Source of the DNA: Kiritimatiellota bacterium B12222
Lineage (GTDB): Bacteria > Verrucomicrobiota > Kiritimatiellia > SS1-B-03-39 > UBA6053
Length of the DNA stretch: 64,000 nucleotides
NCBI GenBank assembly: GCA_029719485.1
Contig: CP120722.1
Coordinates: 2,170,001-2,234,000, forward strand
Reading direction: 5' to 3'
Numbering within the stretch: position 1 is the stretch's first letter; every line of letters starts with the position of its first letter. Shown piece by piece: positions 18,293 to 27,583 of this stretch. A program made the translations under genes and the position numbers. Under the pieces are notes generated by a model. That model had not been told where the DNA came from. It saw nothing but the letters and a program-made list of their open reading frames with translations, and made no database searches.

Positions 18293-19254
18293 TAAGGGCG
18301 CTCCTGTTTAAATTGAACCCATGCGGGGCTGCCAGGTTTTTGATGGCTTTGGGGGGCGTCGTAAAGAACCCAGGTGTCGTTAGTATGCCCTTCTTGGGGG
18401 CGCACACGTATTTCGCAATGGCGGCCGGCATCGTGTGTTTCTTCAATAATGACGGGATGGGCCCCGGGGGCGTAGACGGGAATGAGGGACATGTCTTCGG
18501 GTCGGATCCATCGATCATTTACGCGGTTGGCTTCACCGAAAATGCGTGCGCTATATCCACTGACAGGATGGTGATAGACCTGATGGGGGCTGTCTATTTG
18601 TTCTAACTTCCCTTGGCGCAATATGGCAATGCGATCGCCTACATGCAGGGCGTCCTCACTGTCATGTGTCACCATAATGGCGGTGGTGTTTACTTCTTTT
18701 AAAATGCGCATGACATCGATGCGTAACTGTCTGCGCAAAGCGGGGTCCAAATTGCTGAAGGGTTCGTCTAACAACAAAACGTCAGGTTCCGGAGCTAAGG
18801 AGCGAATGACCGCAAGACGTTGGCGTTCTCCTCCGGATAATTCATGAGGGAAACGTTTTTGAAATCCATCCATGCCTACCAAACATAGCAAGGTTTCGAT
18901 CCGTTGGCATTTTTGTTTGCGACAGGATTTCTGTAGGCCGTAGGCAATATTTTCTTCGACGGTGAGGTGGGGGAATAAAGCGCCATCCTGGAAAACGAGT
19001 CCAATTTTTCGTTTTTCGGGTGCGGTCCAGATGTGTTTATCCGCGATGCAGGTTCCCTTCAAAAACAACCGTCCGGCATCAGCTTTTTCGAGTCCGCAAA
19101 TGAGGCGTAGCAGGGTAGATTTTCCGCTACCGCTTTCTCCGACCAGGGCGATGGTTTCACCGGGATGGACGGACAAGCTTATCCCATCCACTGCCGGAGG
19201 TTTTCCGGAGGTGTAGCGGCGGGTCATGGAGTCGAGTTCTAGCGCAAGCGTCAT
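18292..19254 (-). CDS. fbpC: Ferric-iron ABC transporter ATP-binding protein (FbpC-like)
   Basis: ABC ATPase of the ferric/spermidine/molybdate importer class. Walker A is GESGSGKST (39-47), the signature LSGGERQRLAVIRS lies near 140, Walker B LLLDEPFSNLDP near 162, and the switch His in MVTHDSEDAL. The C-terminal region (about 230-320) is a TOBE-like regulatory domain with RPEDMSLIP. It overlaps the permease gene by four bases upstream and the rhodanese gene by one base downstream. Ferric iron is the predicted substrate because of the neighbouring binding protein. Confidence 0.88.
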   Translation of the reverse strand: MTLALELDSMTRRYTSGKPPAVDGISLSVHPGETIALVGESGSGKSTLLRLICGLEKADAGRLFLKGTCIADKHIWTAPEKRKIGLVFQDGALFPHLTVEENIAYGLQKSCRKQKCQRIETLLCLVGMDGFQKRFPHELSGGERQRLAVIRSLAPEPDVLLLDEPFSNLDPALRRQLRIDVMRILKEVNTTAIMVTHDSEDALHVGDRIAILRQGKLEQIDSPHQVYHHPVSGYSARIFGEANRVNDRWIRPEDMSLIPVYAPGAHPVIIEETHDAGRHCEIRVRPQEGHTNDTWVLYDAPQSHQKPGSPAWVQFKQERP

Positions 19255-20855
19255 GGGGTATGAGAAGGAGGGGGCGTGAGGAGGCGGTTTAAACTAAATA
19301 AACCCGTTCCGGCCAGAAAAATGATCATGAGAGATGGAATGGCGCATTCTTGGATGCGGGATTCTTGGGCCAGGCCGAAGGCGAGGGTGGCCAAGGTGTC
19401 GAAATCTACCGGGCGCAGGATCATGGTCATGGGCAATTCTTTGAGAATGTCGACAAACACCAGCATAACCACAGCCATCAAGGTGCCGCGGATTAAGGGG
19501 AGATTGATTTTAAATAGGGTTTGGGTGGGGGAGTGTCCCAGCACGCGCGATGCTTGATCCAAGCTGCCGCAGACGCGTTCCATTCCGGCCCGAATGGGTT
19601 GCAACCCCACGGCTAAAAAACGTACCACGTATCCAAAACAAATGGCGTAGACACTGCCGATGAGAGAGAATTTGCCTAAAAAAATCATTACCCCTACCGC
19701 AACCACAGCTCCGGGAATGGCATATCCGACTCCTGCCAGTCGAATCGGCAGTTTTAAGGCCCGGACGGGGTGAAGGCGTTGGGCGAAATTAAGGATCACG
19801 CCCAAGGCGGTGAGGAGTACAGCGGTCAGCAGTGCCAAAAGCAGGCTGTTGCCCATGCGCGTCCAAGGTAGTTGTCCAAGACCTTTGTGTGCAAAACTAA
19901 GGCCGGCCCAATAGAGCAGCTGTATGAAGGGGATTAAAAATCCTAATCCAATGGGGACAAGGCAAGTGAGAAAGGCGAGGGTCGCCTTTACAGGGCGTAA
20001 TTTGCGTTGATTGCTGTGGGCGGGTGCGGATTCTTTTTCTGAAAAATGGGCTTTGCCGCGTTGTAGTTGTTCGAGAGCTAAGAGTATGAACACAGCGAAG
20101 ACCATGATTCCTGCAAGCCGCACGGCGGAGGTTAAGTCACCCAATCCGGTCCAGGTTCTAAATATACCGACCGTGAGAGTCGGGACGCCCATGAAATACA
20201 CCGCACCATAATCATTGATGACTTCCATGATGACTAAACTGACTCCGGCAATCAGGGCGGGGCGGGCCAGCGGAAGGGCCACCGAAAAAAATACTGAAGC
20301 GGGACTGCGTCCTAAAATATGAGCGGCTTCGATGACGCCGCGTCGTTGCACCATAAATGCAGTGCGTAAACTGAGGTAGAGGTAGGGATATAACACGGCC
20401 GCCATGAGAACGGTAAGTGTACCTTTGCGGATAAATCCTTCAGCAAATAGAAAGGCATCTACACCCCAACGGCTGCGAATTTGAATCAGGAGGGGAATCG
20501 CGGCTTCGGGGACTTGGCGATAGACAAATGCCGCCACATACGTGGGGACAGCCAGGGGCAAGACCATGGCCCATTCGAAAAGTTTTTGTCCGGGAAATGA
20601 AAATTGACTGAGGATCCATGCTGCGGGAAGGGCCATGAAAATGGCCAATACGGATACCGCGAGGGTGAGCCATAAAGTGTTGAGCAAATAGTCTGATAAA
20701 ACCGTTTCTTTGAGGTGCTCCCACATGGGGGCCGCATGGCCCATTCCCGAGAGGACTGCAATCAGAGGACAGAGGATCAACAGGCAAATTCCTCCGGCCG
20801 CAATGGACCACAGGTCCACTTCATGCCGGAGGGATGTAAAGGTCCGCTTGTTCAT
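19251..20855 (-). CDS. fbpB: Ferric-iron ABC transporter permease (FbpB-like, fused double domain)
   Basis: Inner-membrane permease with about 12 helices in two tandem binding-protein-dependent transport domains, as usual for FbpB/FutB. EAA-type loops that touch the ATPase are visible in both halves: EAAHILGRSPASVFFSVALP (about 165-184) and QASRVLGHSPTQTLFKINLP (about 438-457). Length (534 aa) is typical. It sits 12 bases after the binding-protein gene and overlaps the ATPase gene by four bases, giving the order fbpA-fbpB-fbpC. Confidence 0.9.
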   Translation of the reverse strand: MNKRTFTSLRHEVDLWSIAAGGICLLILCPLIAVLSGMGHAAPMWEHLKETVLSDYLLNTLWLTLAVSVLAIFMALPAAWILSQFSFPGQKLFEWAMVLPLAVPTYVAAFVYRQVPEAAIPLLIQIRSRWGVDAFLFAEGFIRKGTLTVLMAAVLYPYLYLSLRTAFMVQRRGVIEAAHILGRSPASVFFSVALPLARPALIAGVSLVIMEVINDYGAVYFMGVPTLTVGIFRTWTGLGDLTSAVRLAGIMVFAVFILLALEQLQRGKAHFSEKESAPAHSNQRKLRPVKATLAFLTCLVPIGLGFLIPFIQLLYWAGLSFAHKGLGQLPWTRMGNSLLLALLTAVLLTALGVILNFAQRLHPVRALKLPIRLAGVGYAIPGAVVAVGVMIFLGKFSLIGSVYAICFGYVVRFLAVGLQPIRAGMERVCGSLDQASRVLGHSPTQTLFKINLPLIRGTLMAVVMLVFVDILKELPMTMILRPVDFDTLATLAFGLAQESRIQECAIPSLMIIFLAGTGLFSLNRLLTPPPSHTP

Positions 20856-20867
20856 GGAGAGGAGGGC

Positions 20868-21902
20868 TTATTCCCATCCAGCCATATTAAACAGCAGGAC
20901 CGCTTGTTGGCCGTACTCGTATAATTTGGCTAGATTCAGGGGATCAGTTTTGAAGGTTCCCCATGATTTCTGTAAATCGGACCATGCAATATTTCGTACC
21001 ACAGGGTATTCGAAGGTGTTGAGGGGGAAAGATTTCTGAACGAAGTCGGAGACCATGAATTCTAAGAATTTTTGGGCGTTTTCTTTTTGAGTTGATGTCG
21101 CGAGGATGCCGCCTCCACTAATATTGACGTGGGTGCCGCGTCCTGACTGATTGGGAAAAAAGATCTTCACCTTTTGTGCGATTTCACGATCTTTGGGGTC
21201 AGGGGAGTTTAGCATCAGACCCACATAGTAGGTGTTGACGATGGCGAGGTCCCCCAAGCCTGCGGCTACAGCCCGGATTTGATCACGATCACTTCCCTGA
21301 GGAGGTCGTGCCATATTTTTACGAACATCTGTGGCCCAGCTTAGTGCTTCTTTTTTGCCGTCAGCCGAGATGATGGAGGCGAGCAAAGATTGATTATAAA
21401 TGTTGTTGGAGGAGCGACAGAGAATACGTCCACGCCACTGTTTGTCGGCCAGAGCTTCGTAAGTGCTCAAGGTAGAGGCGTCCACCCGCTCCGGTGCGTA
21501 AACGAATACGCGGGCCCGCATGGAAAATCCGAACCAAGTGCCTTCGGGATCTTGAAAGGCTTGGGGCACTTTTGTAGAAAGGATTTCAGAATGAATGGGA
21601 GCCAAAAGTCCCAAGGCTTTGGCTTCACCCAAGCGGCCGGCATCGGAGGTAATAAACAGATCGGCTTTGGAGGAAGCGCCTTCAGCCTTTAGCCGTTCCA
21701 TGAGTTCATTTGCGCCAGCTTTGAGCACTTGAACCGGAATGCCCGTTTCCTCGGTGAAAGCCACGTAGAGAGCTTCATCCGCTTCATAGTGGCGGTGGCT
21801 GTAGATGATTAATGGGGCCTCAGCCCAAATACTGAGGCTGAAGAGTGATAGCAGAGAGGTGTAAATCGCTTGTTTGAATTGCATAACAAGCGTATGTATC
21901 AT
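20868..21902 (-). CDS. fbpA: Ferric-iron ABC transporter substrate-binding protein (FbpA/FutA-like)
   Basis: Exported iron-binding protein of the transferrin-like FbpA family. A signal peptide is visible (hydrophobic stretch LLSLFSLSIWAEA); the start may be the ATG at 21902 or, giving a better signal peptide, 21884. The mature protein opens with LIIYSHRHYEADEAL. The adjacent tyrosines in AIVNTYYVGLML match the pair that coordinates ferric iron in FbpA. C-terminal blocks SGGGILATSTQKENAQKFLEF and FEYPV are family-like. It is the first gene of the fbpABC-rhodanese unit. Confidence 0.9.
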   Translation of the reverse strand: MIHTLVMQFKQAIYTSLLSLFSLSIWAEAPLIIYSHRHYEADEALYVAFTEETGIPVQVLKAGANELMERLKAEGASSKADLFITSDAGRLGEAKALGLLAPIHSEILSTKVPQAFQDPEGTWFGFSMRARVFVYAPERVDASTLSTYEALADKQWRGRILCRSSNNIYNQSLLASIISADGKKEALSWATDVRKNMARPPQGSDRDQIRAVAAGLGDLAIVNTYYVGLMLNSPDPKDREIAQKVKIFFPNQSGRGTHVNISGGGILATSTQKENAQKFLEFMVSDFVQKSFPLNTFEYPVVRNIAWSDLQKSWGTFKTDPLNLAKLYEYGQQAVLLFNMAGWE

Positions 21903-21936
21903 CGATTATTTTAAAGATGCAAGGAGGAAAGTAAGA

Positions 21937-23025
21937 TTAGCTTACGATCCGTTTGCCTGTATCGAGGAAGATGCCTTTGAGGTTCATTTTTAATGCTTCA
22001 GGATTTGATGCATATTCAAGGGCTACTTCGGTAGACACTTCGTTTGCCTTCACCATTTTGTACAAGGACTGGTTAAAGGAGATCATACCTTCATCTTCGC
22101 CACCTTCGATGACGATTTGCATTTTTTCGGGTGCTTCTTCAATGATCAATTTGCGAACCAGGGCATTGGTGCGAAGGATTTCACAGGCTGGACGGGCTTT
22201 GCCGTTGGTTCCTGGGATTAAGCGTTGGCAGATGATGGCCTGTAAGGTTTGTGACAGGGCGAGTCGAATTTGATGACGATCTGTACTGGGGAACATGTCC
22301 AAGATACGTTGCACTCCTTGGACCGCATTTTCGGTATGGACCGTAGAGAAAATCAAATGGCCGGTTTCGGCGGCGGTAATTGCGGTTTCAACGGAGTTTT
22401 TGTCGCGGATTTCCCCCACCATAATAATATCGGGATCTTGACGCAGGGCGGCTTTTAATCCGGTTTGGAAACTTTGGGTATCGAAGCCGACTTCACGTTG
22501 AGAAATCAAAGATTTGTTGTCTTGAAATAAATATTCTACGGGGTCTTCGACGGTAATGATCCGTTTGAATTCACGGTCATTAATGAAGTTGATCATGGCG
22601 CCCAAGGTGGTGGATTTTCCGGAACCTGTGGTTCCGGAGAGTAATACAATTCCCCGGCGAATCATGGCGATTTGGGCCAACTGAGAAGGGAGATTCAGGG
22701 TTTCAAAGGTTTGAAGCGCATTTTTGACATACCGCAAATTGAGGCAGGGTTCGCCACTGCTGTTGAATAAATTTCCGCGGAACCGGGTTTGGTCATTCAG
22801 GTTCCAGGAAAAATCGACCTGCTGTTGTTCATCGTACACTGCTTTGAGTTTGGGCGGTAACATGGTTTCGATGAGGTCTTCGATCTGTTCCTGGGTAACG
22901 GGAGGCGCATCTGCATTATAGAGTTGTCCTTCGAGGCGGTAGATGGGACCCCTGCCGATCTTGAGATGAATGTCTGAAGCGTCAGCTTCTACGGCCTGAT
23001 AGATGAAGTGGAGCAGTGTATTCAT
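21937..23025 (-). CDS. PilT/PilU-type retraction ATPase
   Basis: Type IV pilus secretion-family ATPase acting at the cytoplasmic face. Seen: ASDIHLKIGRGP, Walker A SGTTGSGKSTT (130-140), the Asp box ITVEDPVEYLF, Walker B DIIMVGEIRD and the His box HLIFSTVHTENA. The tail (MISFNQSLYKMVKANEVS, then EVALEYASNPEALKMNLKG) resembles PilU more than PilT. No other pilus gene is in the window. The neighbours (LPS permease, iron transporter) give no functional clue. Length of 362 aa fits. Confidence 0.88.
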   Translation of the reverse strand: MNTLLHFIYQAVEADASDIHLKIGRGPIYRLEGQLYNADAPPVTQEQIEDLIETMLPPKLKAVYDEQQQVDFSWNLNDQTRFRGNLFNSSGEPCLNLRYVKNALQTFETLNLPSQLAQIAMIRRGIVLLSGTTGSGKSTTLGAMINFINDREFKRIITVEDPVEYLFQDNKSLISQREVGFDTQSFQTGLKAALRQDPDIIMVGEIRDKNSVETAITAAETGHLIFSTVHTENAVQGVQRILDMFPSTDRHQIRLALSQTLQAIICQRLIPGTNGKARPACEILRTNALVRKLIIEEAPEKMQIVIEGGEDEGMISFNQSLYKMVKANEVSTEVALEYASNPEALKMNLKGIFLDTGKRIVS

Positions 23026-23075
23026 AAGAAGTATTTTCGAGAATGAGAGAGTGTTTTTGTCGGTATGATGTGTGG

Positions 23076-24158
23076 TTAACGCAGTTTACGCAAGAGATAA
23101 GCGCCGATCCCACCGAAAATTATGGTAGGCGTCCATCCCGCTATCCATGGAGCTACTTTCATGCCTAAACCAAGGGCTTTGAACAGATTCATCATAAAAA
23201 AGAGGCCGAAAAACAGAAATAAGCAGAGAAAAACGCCGGTAAACACTCCCTTACGGGCGGTTTGGGTGCCGAAAGGTACGGCCATAAGCATGGTTACCAG
23301 GCATAACCAAGGGTGTGCGCGTCGCATTTGGATTTGCGTGCGCAAATTGGCTTCGGTTTTTTCAGAAATGGCGGGGCGTTCTCTGAGGTATTTTTTCATT
23401 TCTGCAGAAGTCATATAATCAAAACTCATGGTTTCGCGAATAATTCGTTCTGGAGATTCGGTGATTTCCTGCTTGGGCAAAACGGCTCGGGTTTCCAAGG
23501 GGCCCATTTTGTATCCGTTTTCATTGTAGGGTTGCAGGGCCACATTGTGGAAAAACCAATAGTTGTCGATCCAAACGGCTTGTTCTGCTTTGAGTACGTA
23601 CTCCAAACTATCGCTTTCGGGTCGACGTTGATTCAAGGTGACCCCGCTCAAGACTTGGGTTTTTAAGTTCAAGCTTTCGATATCCCAGGTACGATGACTC
23701 TCTGGATCTTTAAAGCGGAGTTGGAGTAGGGTATCGGAATCAGGGCTTTCCAAGTTGTTGAGATATTGATCAGTCCAGGCCAAGTTTTCGGGTGCGACGG
23801 TTTGGCTAATATAAATTGACAAGATGGAGACCAAGGTTCCCAAGATAATGAAAGGGTAGAGGACGCGATACAAGGAGATGCCACTGGCCCGCATGGCGAT
23901 AATTTCATTATTGCGAGTCAGTTGATACAAGGCATACAGCAAACCCAATAAGAGGGTGATGGGGCCCACATAGATCCAGATGGAAGGGACGTAGCGCAGG
24001 TAATAGGTGACGACATCAATCAGGGAGGCGCCACCATCCACAAATTTATTGAGGCTTTCGACGAGATCGACGATGACAAACAGAAAAGTGAAGCCCAGCA
24101 AACAACTCAGCCAGGGCATCATAAAGGTTTTTAGCAGATATTTATCCAGAATACGCAT
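23076..24158 (-). CDS. LptF/LptG family LPS export permease
   Basis: Inner-membrane permease of the LptB2FG exporter that lifts lipopolysaccharide toward LptA. The opening MRILDKYLLKTFMMPWLS is typical. There are six helices: three N-terminal, with NNEIIAMRASGISLYRVLYP as the conserved coupling segment facing LptB, then a periplasmic beta-jellyroll (about 120-265), then three C-terminal helices. Family features make LptG slightly more likely than LptF. The partner permease and LptB are not in the window. Confidence 0.87.
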   Translation of the reverse strand: MRILDKYLLKTFMMPWLSCLLGFTFLFVIVDLVESLNKFVDGGASLIDVVTYYLRYVPSIWIYVGPITLLLGLLYALYQLTRNNEIIAMRASGISLYRVLYPFIILGTLVSILSIYISQTVAPENLAWTDQYLNNLESPDSDTLLQLRFKDPESHRTWDIESLNLKTQVLSGVTLNQRRPESDSLEYVLKAEQAVWIDNYWFFHNVALQPYNENGYKMGPLETRAVLPKQEITESPERIIRETMSFDYMTSAEMKKYLRERPAISEKTEANLRTQIQMRRAHPWLCLVTMLMAVPFGTQTARKGVFTGVFLCLFLFFGLFFMMNLFKALGLGMKVAPWIAGWTPTIIFGGIGAYLLRKLR

Positions 24159-24231
24159 AGGTCTATGCTTCTAAACTCTGGAGAGCTTTTGGCAAGGTTC
24201 AACCCGTTGGATTCCTGATCAAAGATGCGAT

Positions 24232-26343
24232 TTATTCTGAGGGAGGCTCCATACTGTCTGGCGCAAATGAGCGGGTCAGGGCATTTTCTGCTTCGCGTAA
24301 GGAGGCGGTCACGATCTCTGTTCGTTCTGCGGCATCTAATTCCAGGGCGATACGGTAATAGGCACGTGCCTCCCAGGGGCGTCCCCATTTAAGGGTCACG
24401 TCTCCCAAATGTTCAGCAATGACGGATTCTTCCGGAGTCAGTTCGGCTGCTTTGAGTAAGATGTTATAGGCTTTTTTGTAATTACCTTGCTGAAAATAGA
24501 TCCATCCCAGTGTGTCCAAATAGGATCCGTTATTGGGATCGAGTTTGTTGGAGCGTTTGGAGTAGGCCAGAGCTTGTTCGAGGTTTTGATTTTGTTCGGC
24601 CCACATGTAGGCCAAGTAGTTGAGGGAAGGGTGATGTTGAGGGGCGTCGGCGATAATTTTCTCAAAAAGCGTTGTCGCCTTTTCGATCTGGCCATTCCGT
24701 TCACAGGCAGCTGCGTAATCAAAATAGAAGGCTTCGTTCAACCAGAATTCTTTTTCCTCGGAGGTTTGGGCGATGGTTTCGTAACGTACAAAGGCGTCGA
24801 GTGCGGCTGCATAGTCTTTTTGATACGCATGACTTCGCCCGATCAGCAGTTCAATTTCAGGGTTTTCGGGTAAACGATCGGAGAGATCCTCGAGCAAGAG
24901 GATTAATTCTTTACGTTGTTGTTCTGCGGCTTCTGGATTGGTTTCCTGCAGTTGGTAGAGTTGTTGAAGGTGGAATTGCCACACCCATTCGAGATTGCCG
25001 GGGGTAGTGGCCGCTTCCACCATGGCGTCTGCGGCTTTCTGTTTTTGATCGAGTGCTAAGTGGCTCATGGCCAATTGCGCATGGACTTCGGAGGGGTTGT
25101 CGAGGCTTTCCCCTTGACGGGCGCGGAGCAATCGTTTTTCGAGATAGCGTTGTGCTTGATCAAACTTCTTTACGGAGAGAGACATTTGACCGGCGAGCAA
25201 GAGCACTTCTGGGTCATTTGGATGTAGGGCCAATGCTTTTTCGAGCAGCGCCATGGCTTCGACGTTTTGATCATTCTGGTAGGTGGTCAGGGCTAGTTTT
25301 CTTAGGGTCGCAAAGTTTTCAGGGGCAAGTGCGTAGGCCTGCTGGTAAAAAGTCATCGCAGCTTTTGGGTCACGGAGCAGTTCACTGATCACGCCCATGA
25401 AATAGAGACTGAGCTCGGTTTCGGATTGGGCCTGTAGGGTGGCATTAAAGTTTTGAATACCTTTCATCCCGCCACCACTTTGGGTGATGCCGTGTTTGAT
25501 GATGGTATTGCGAATTTCTTCGCTGCTATCCCATTGTTGATCGAGTTGGCTATAGATTTCTAAGGCCAAGGGCCATTGATTGTTATCAATGGCTATGCTT
25601 GCTTGAAGTAGGGGGAAACGTGTTTCTTCCGGGAATTTTTCAATGGCTTGGGTGAGAACGCTGTCGATTTCGTCCTGAAGATCGAGCATGGTTTTCAGAT
25701 CGGGCGCATTCTCTTTTTCGGCCAACAACAAATTGACGAGGATCTCGGAGCTTCTCAGAGGGTCATCCGCCTGTTGGGTGGCGAGTCGACTAATGCGAAT
25801 GACTTCGTTGAGATCTTTCTCTCTTAAGGCCAATTGAATGGCTTCCAGGTAGAGTATTTCTGAGGTGGGGGCGTAGCTGAGTGCAATCGACAGTTCCGCT
25901 TGGGCTTTTTCTTGGTCGCCATTTAAAAGGTACCACTTGGCTAACCAGCGTCTGGCGGTGGTGTTTTCTGGATGTTTTTCCAGTAGGGTTTGGATGAGGA
26001 GGAGAGCATCTTCACTGCGACCTGCTTGGAGCAACTGTCGGGAGGCGACCATATACAGGGCATCGTTCTCGGGGTCTTGGCGGATGGCTTCTTCGTAGGC
26101 GTCTAAGGCTCCTTCGGTATCTCCGATGAGTTCACGATTGATGGCGACGCTGAAAGCGGCCAAGGCTTGAGCCTGTTCGGACTCTGCTTGAGGGAGGAGG
26201 GGCGAGGGTTGTAACTGTAGGGTGTCGCCGTTGTGGGAGGAGTGCTCTTGTGCAGAGGGCGAACTACAGTTGCAGAGGAGTCCTGTGAAGGCGAGGAGTA
26301 GACAAAAAGAAACCTGAGGAGTGGAAAGAATGGAGTTCATCAT
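24232..26343 (-). CDS. TPR-repeat lipoprotein
   Basis: The N terminus is a signal peptide with a lipobox-like LLCNC (cysteine near residue 26), so the protein is probably anchored in the outer membrane facing the periplasm. The remaining ~670 residues are helical TPR units, for example GALDAYEEAIRQDPENDALY, EALLEKALALHPNDPEVLL and ALAYSKRSNKLDPNNGSYLD. Such proteins act as scaffolds in envelope assembly or polysaccharide and pilus systems. The gene lies between the 29-residue peptide gene and the LptF/G gene, all in the same direction. Specific partner unknown. Confidence 0.85.
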   Translation of the reverse strand: MMNSILSTPQVSFCLLLAFTGLLCNCSSPSAQEHSSHNGDTLQLQPSPLLPQAESEQAQALAAFSVAINRELIGDTEGALDAYEEAIRQDPENDALYMVASRQLLQAGRSEDALLLIQTLLEKHPENTTARRWLAKWYLLNGDQEKAQAELSIALSYAPTSEILYLEAIQLALREKDLNEVIRISRLATQQADDPLRSSEILVNLLLAEKENAPDLKTMLDLQDEIDSVLTQAIEKFPEETRFPLLQASIAIDNNQWPLALEIYSQLDQQWDSSEEIRNTIIKHGITQSGGGMKGIQNFNATLQAQSETELSLYFMGVISELLRDPKAAMTFYQQAYALAPENFATLRKLALTTYQNDQNVEAMALLEKALALHPNDPEVLLLAGQMSLSVKKFDQAQRYLEKRLLRARQGESLDNPSEVHAQLAMSHLALDQKQKAADAMVEAATTPGNLEWVWQFHLQQLYQLQETNPEAAEQQRKELILLLEDLSDRLPENPEIELLIGRSHAYQKDYAAALDAFVRYETIAQTSEEKEFWLNEAFYFDYAAACERNGQIEKATTLFEKIIADAPQHHPSLNYLAYMWAEQNQNLEQALAYSKRSNKLDPNNGSYLDTLGWIYFQQGNYKKAYNILLKAAELTPEESVIAEHLGDVTLKWGRPWEARAYYRIALELDAAERTEIVTASLREAENALTRSFAPDSMEPPSE

Positions 26344-26385
26344 TTCCTGTATCCTCAGGTTCTTTTAAATAAATTTCAATGAAAC

Positions 26386-26475
26386 TTATTTCTTTTTATG
26401 CCGGTCAAGCTTTCTGCGCTTACGACGCTTATGCTTAGACATTTTTTTCCGGCGCTGTTTTTTAATTGAGCCCAT
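26386..26475 (-). CDS. 29-aa AURKAIP1/COX24 (mS38/bS22-like) peptide
   Basis: This tiny gene encodes a very basic peptide starting MGSIKKQRRKKMSKHKR and ending LDRHKKK. The KKxRRKKMxKHKRRK pattern is the hallmark of the AURKAIP1/COX24 domain, found in mitochondrial mS38 and in small bacterial ribosomal proteins that sit in the small subunit near the decoding site. AAGGA lies seven bases before the ATG at 26475, and the stop TAA is at 26386-26388. It sits between hisG and the TPR gene on the same strand. A role in the 30S subunit is known for relatives and inferred here. Confidence 0.85.
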   Translation of the reverse strand: MGSIKKQRRKKMSKHKRRKRRKLDRHKKK

Positions 26476-26524
26476 AATTTCGTCCTTGAGTTAAATGGTT
26501 AAAGCAAGTTTTCCCGATACCGGT

Positions 26525-27412
26525 TCAGGGAATGATCTTGTTCAACGAGAGTTCGATAATGCCTTCAGCTCCGGCAGCCTTCAGCTTCGGGATAATCTCC
26601 CGCACAATATGTTCCTCTACCACTGTTTCCACGGAGTGCCAATCGCACTCAGAAAGTGAATTCAGAGTAGGCGCGTGCAAGGAGGGAAGAATCTCCACAA
26701 CCTTTTTAACATTGCTGTCTTGCACGTTTAATTTCAGTAAAACTTTGTTTTCGGCTTCCAATGCGCCGGTCAGCAACATGGAGAGTTGCTCGAGTTTGGA
26801 GCGTTTCCAGTCATCTTTCCACGCCTCTTTGCTGCAAATGAGCTGCGTGTTGGATTCGAGGATGGTGTCTAAAATGCGAAGGTTGTTGGCGCGAAGTGAA
26901 TTGCCTGTTTCGGTCAATTCGACAATGGCGTCCACCAGCTCAGGGGCTTTTACTTCTGTAGCGCCCCAAGAGAACTCCACTTCTGCAGTTACGCCGTGTT
27001 TCGCGAGGTAACTTTTTGCAATGCCGACCGCTTCGGTGGCAATGCGTTTGCCCTCGAGGTCTTTGGCACAGTGAATGTCAGAGTCTTCCGGAACGGCTAC
27101 GACCCAACGAACAGGGTTGCGACCTTGTTTGGCGTATTTTAATTCGCAAACTTGGTGAACATCCGATCCATTTTCAACAATCCAATCATGACCTGTCAGT
27201 CCGGCGTCCAGCATGCCTAATTCAATATAACGGCTCATTTCTTGAGCGCGGAGTAAACGAATTTGCAATTCTGGATCGTCTGATCGTGGAATATAACTTC
27301 TGGAGCTGGGTTTAATTTTAAAACCGGCTTTGCCGAACAGTTCGTAAGTGGACTGCTCTAAGCTACCTTTGGGAAGGCCTAAAATAAGTTGTTTCTCTGG
27401 AGATTCTGACAT
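26525..27412 (-). CDS. hisG: ATP phosphoribosyltransferase, long form
   Basis: First enzyme of histidine synthesis, joining ATP and PRPP. The catalytic domains carry LGLPKGSLEQST, GMLDAGLTGHDWI and the PRPP loop ELTETGNSLRANN. The extra C-terminal ~75 residues (from about 215) form the ferredoxin-like regulatory domain with SLHAPTLNSL, so this is the HisG(L) form, which is inhibited by histidine and does not need HisZ. Length is 295 aa. No other his genes are nearby. Confidence 0.95.
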   Translation of the reverse strand: MSESPEKQLILGLPKGSLEQSTYELFGKAGFKIKPSSRSYIPRSDDPELQIRLLRAQEMSRYIELGMLDAGLTGHDWIVENGSDVHQVCELKYAKQGRNPVRWVVAVPEDSDIHCAKDLEGKRIATEAVGIAKSYLAKHGVTAEVEFSWGATEVKAPELVDAIVELTETGNSLRANNLRILDTILESNTQLICSKEAWKDDWKRSKLEQLSMLLTGALEAENKVLLKLNVQDSNVKKVVEILPSLHAPTLNSLSECDWHSVETVVEEHIVREIIPKLKAAGAEGIIELSLNKIIP

Positions 27413-27583
27413 GTAGAATTGGGGAAGTTGCTATCTTTAGGGGTTGAAGGGCGAGATCTATAGAGGAATGAAGTACGCCTGTCCACGTTATTTTAAGTAA
27501 AATCCTTTGTTTTTATGCCTTGAGCTCCGGAGGAGATGCCCTGAAGGGAGGACGGGGGCTGGATCTTGTGACCCGCGGGTGGA

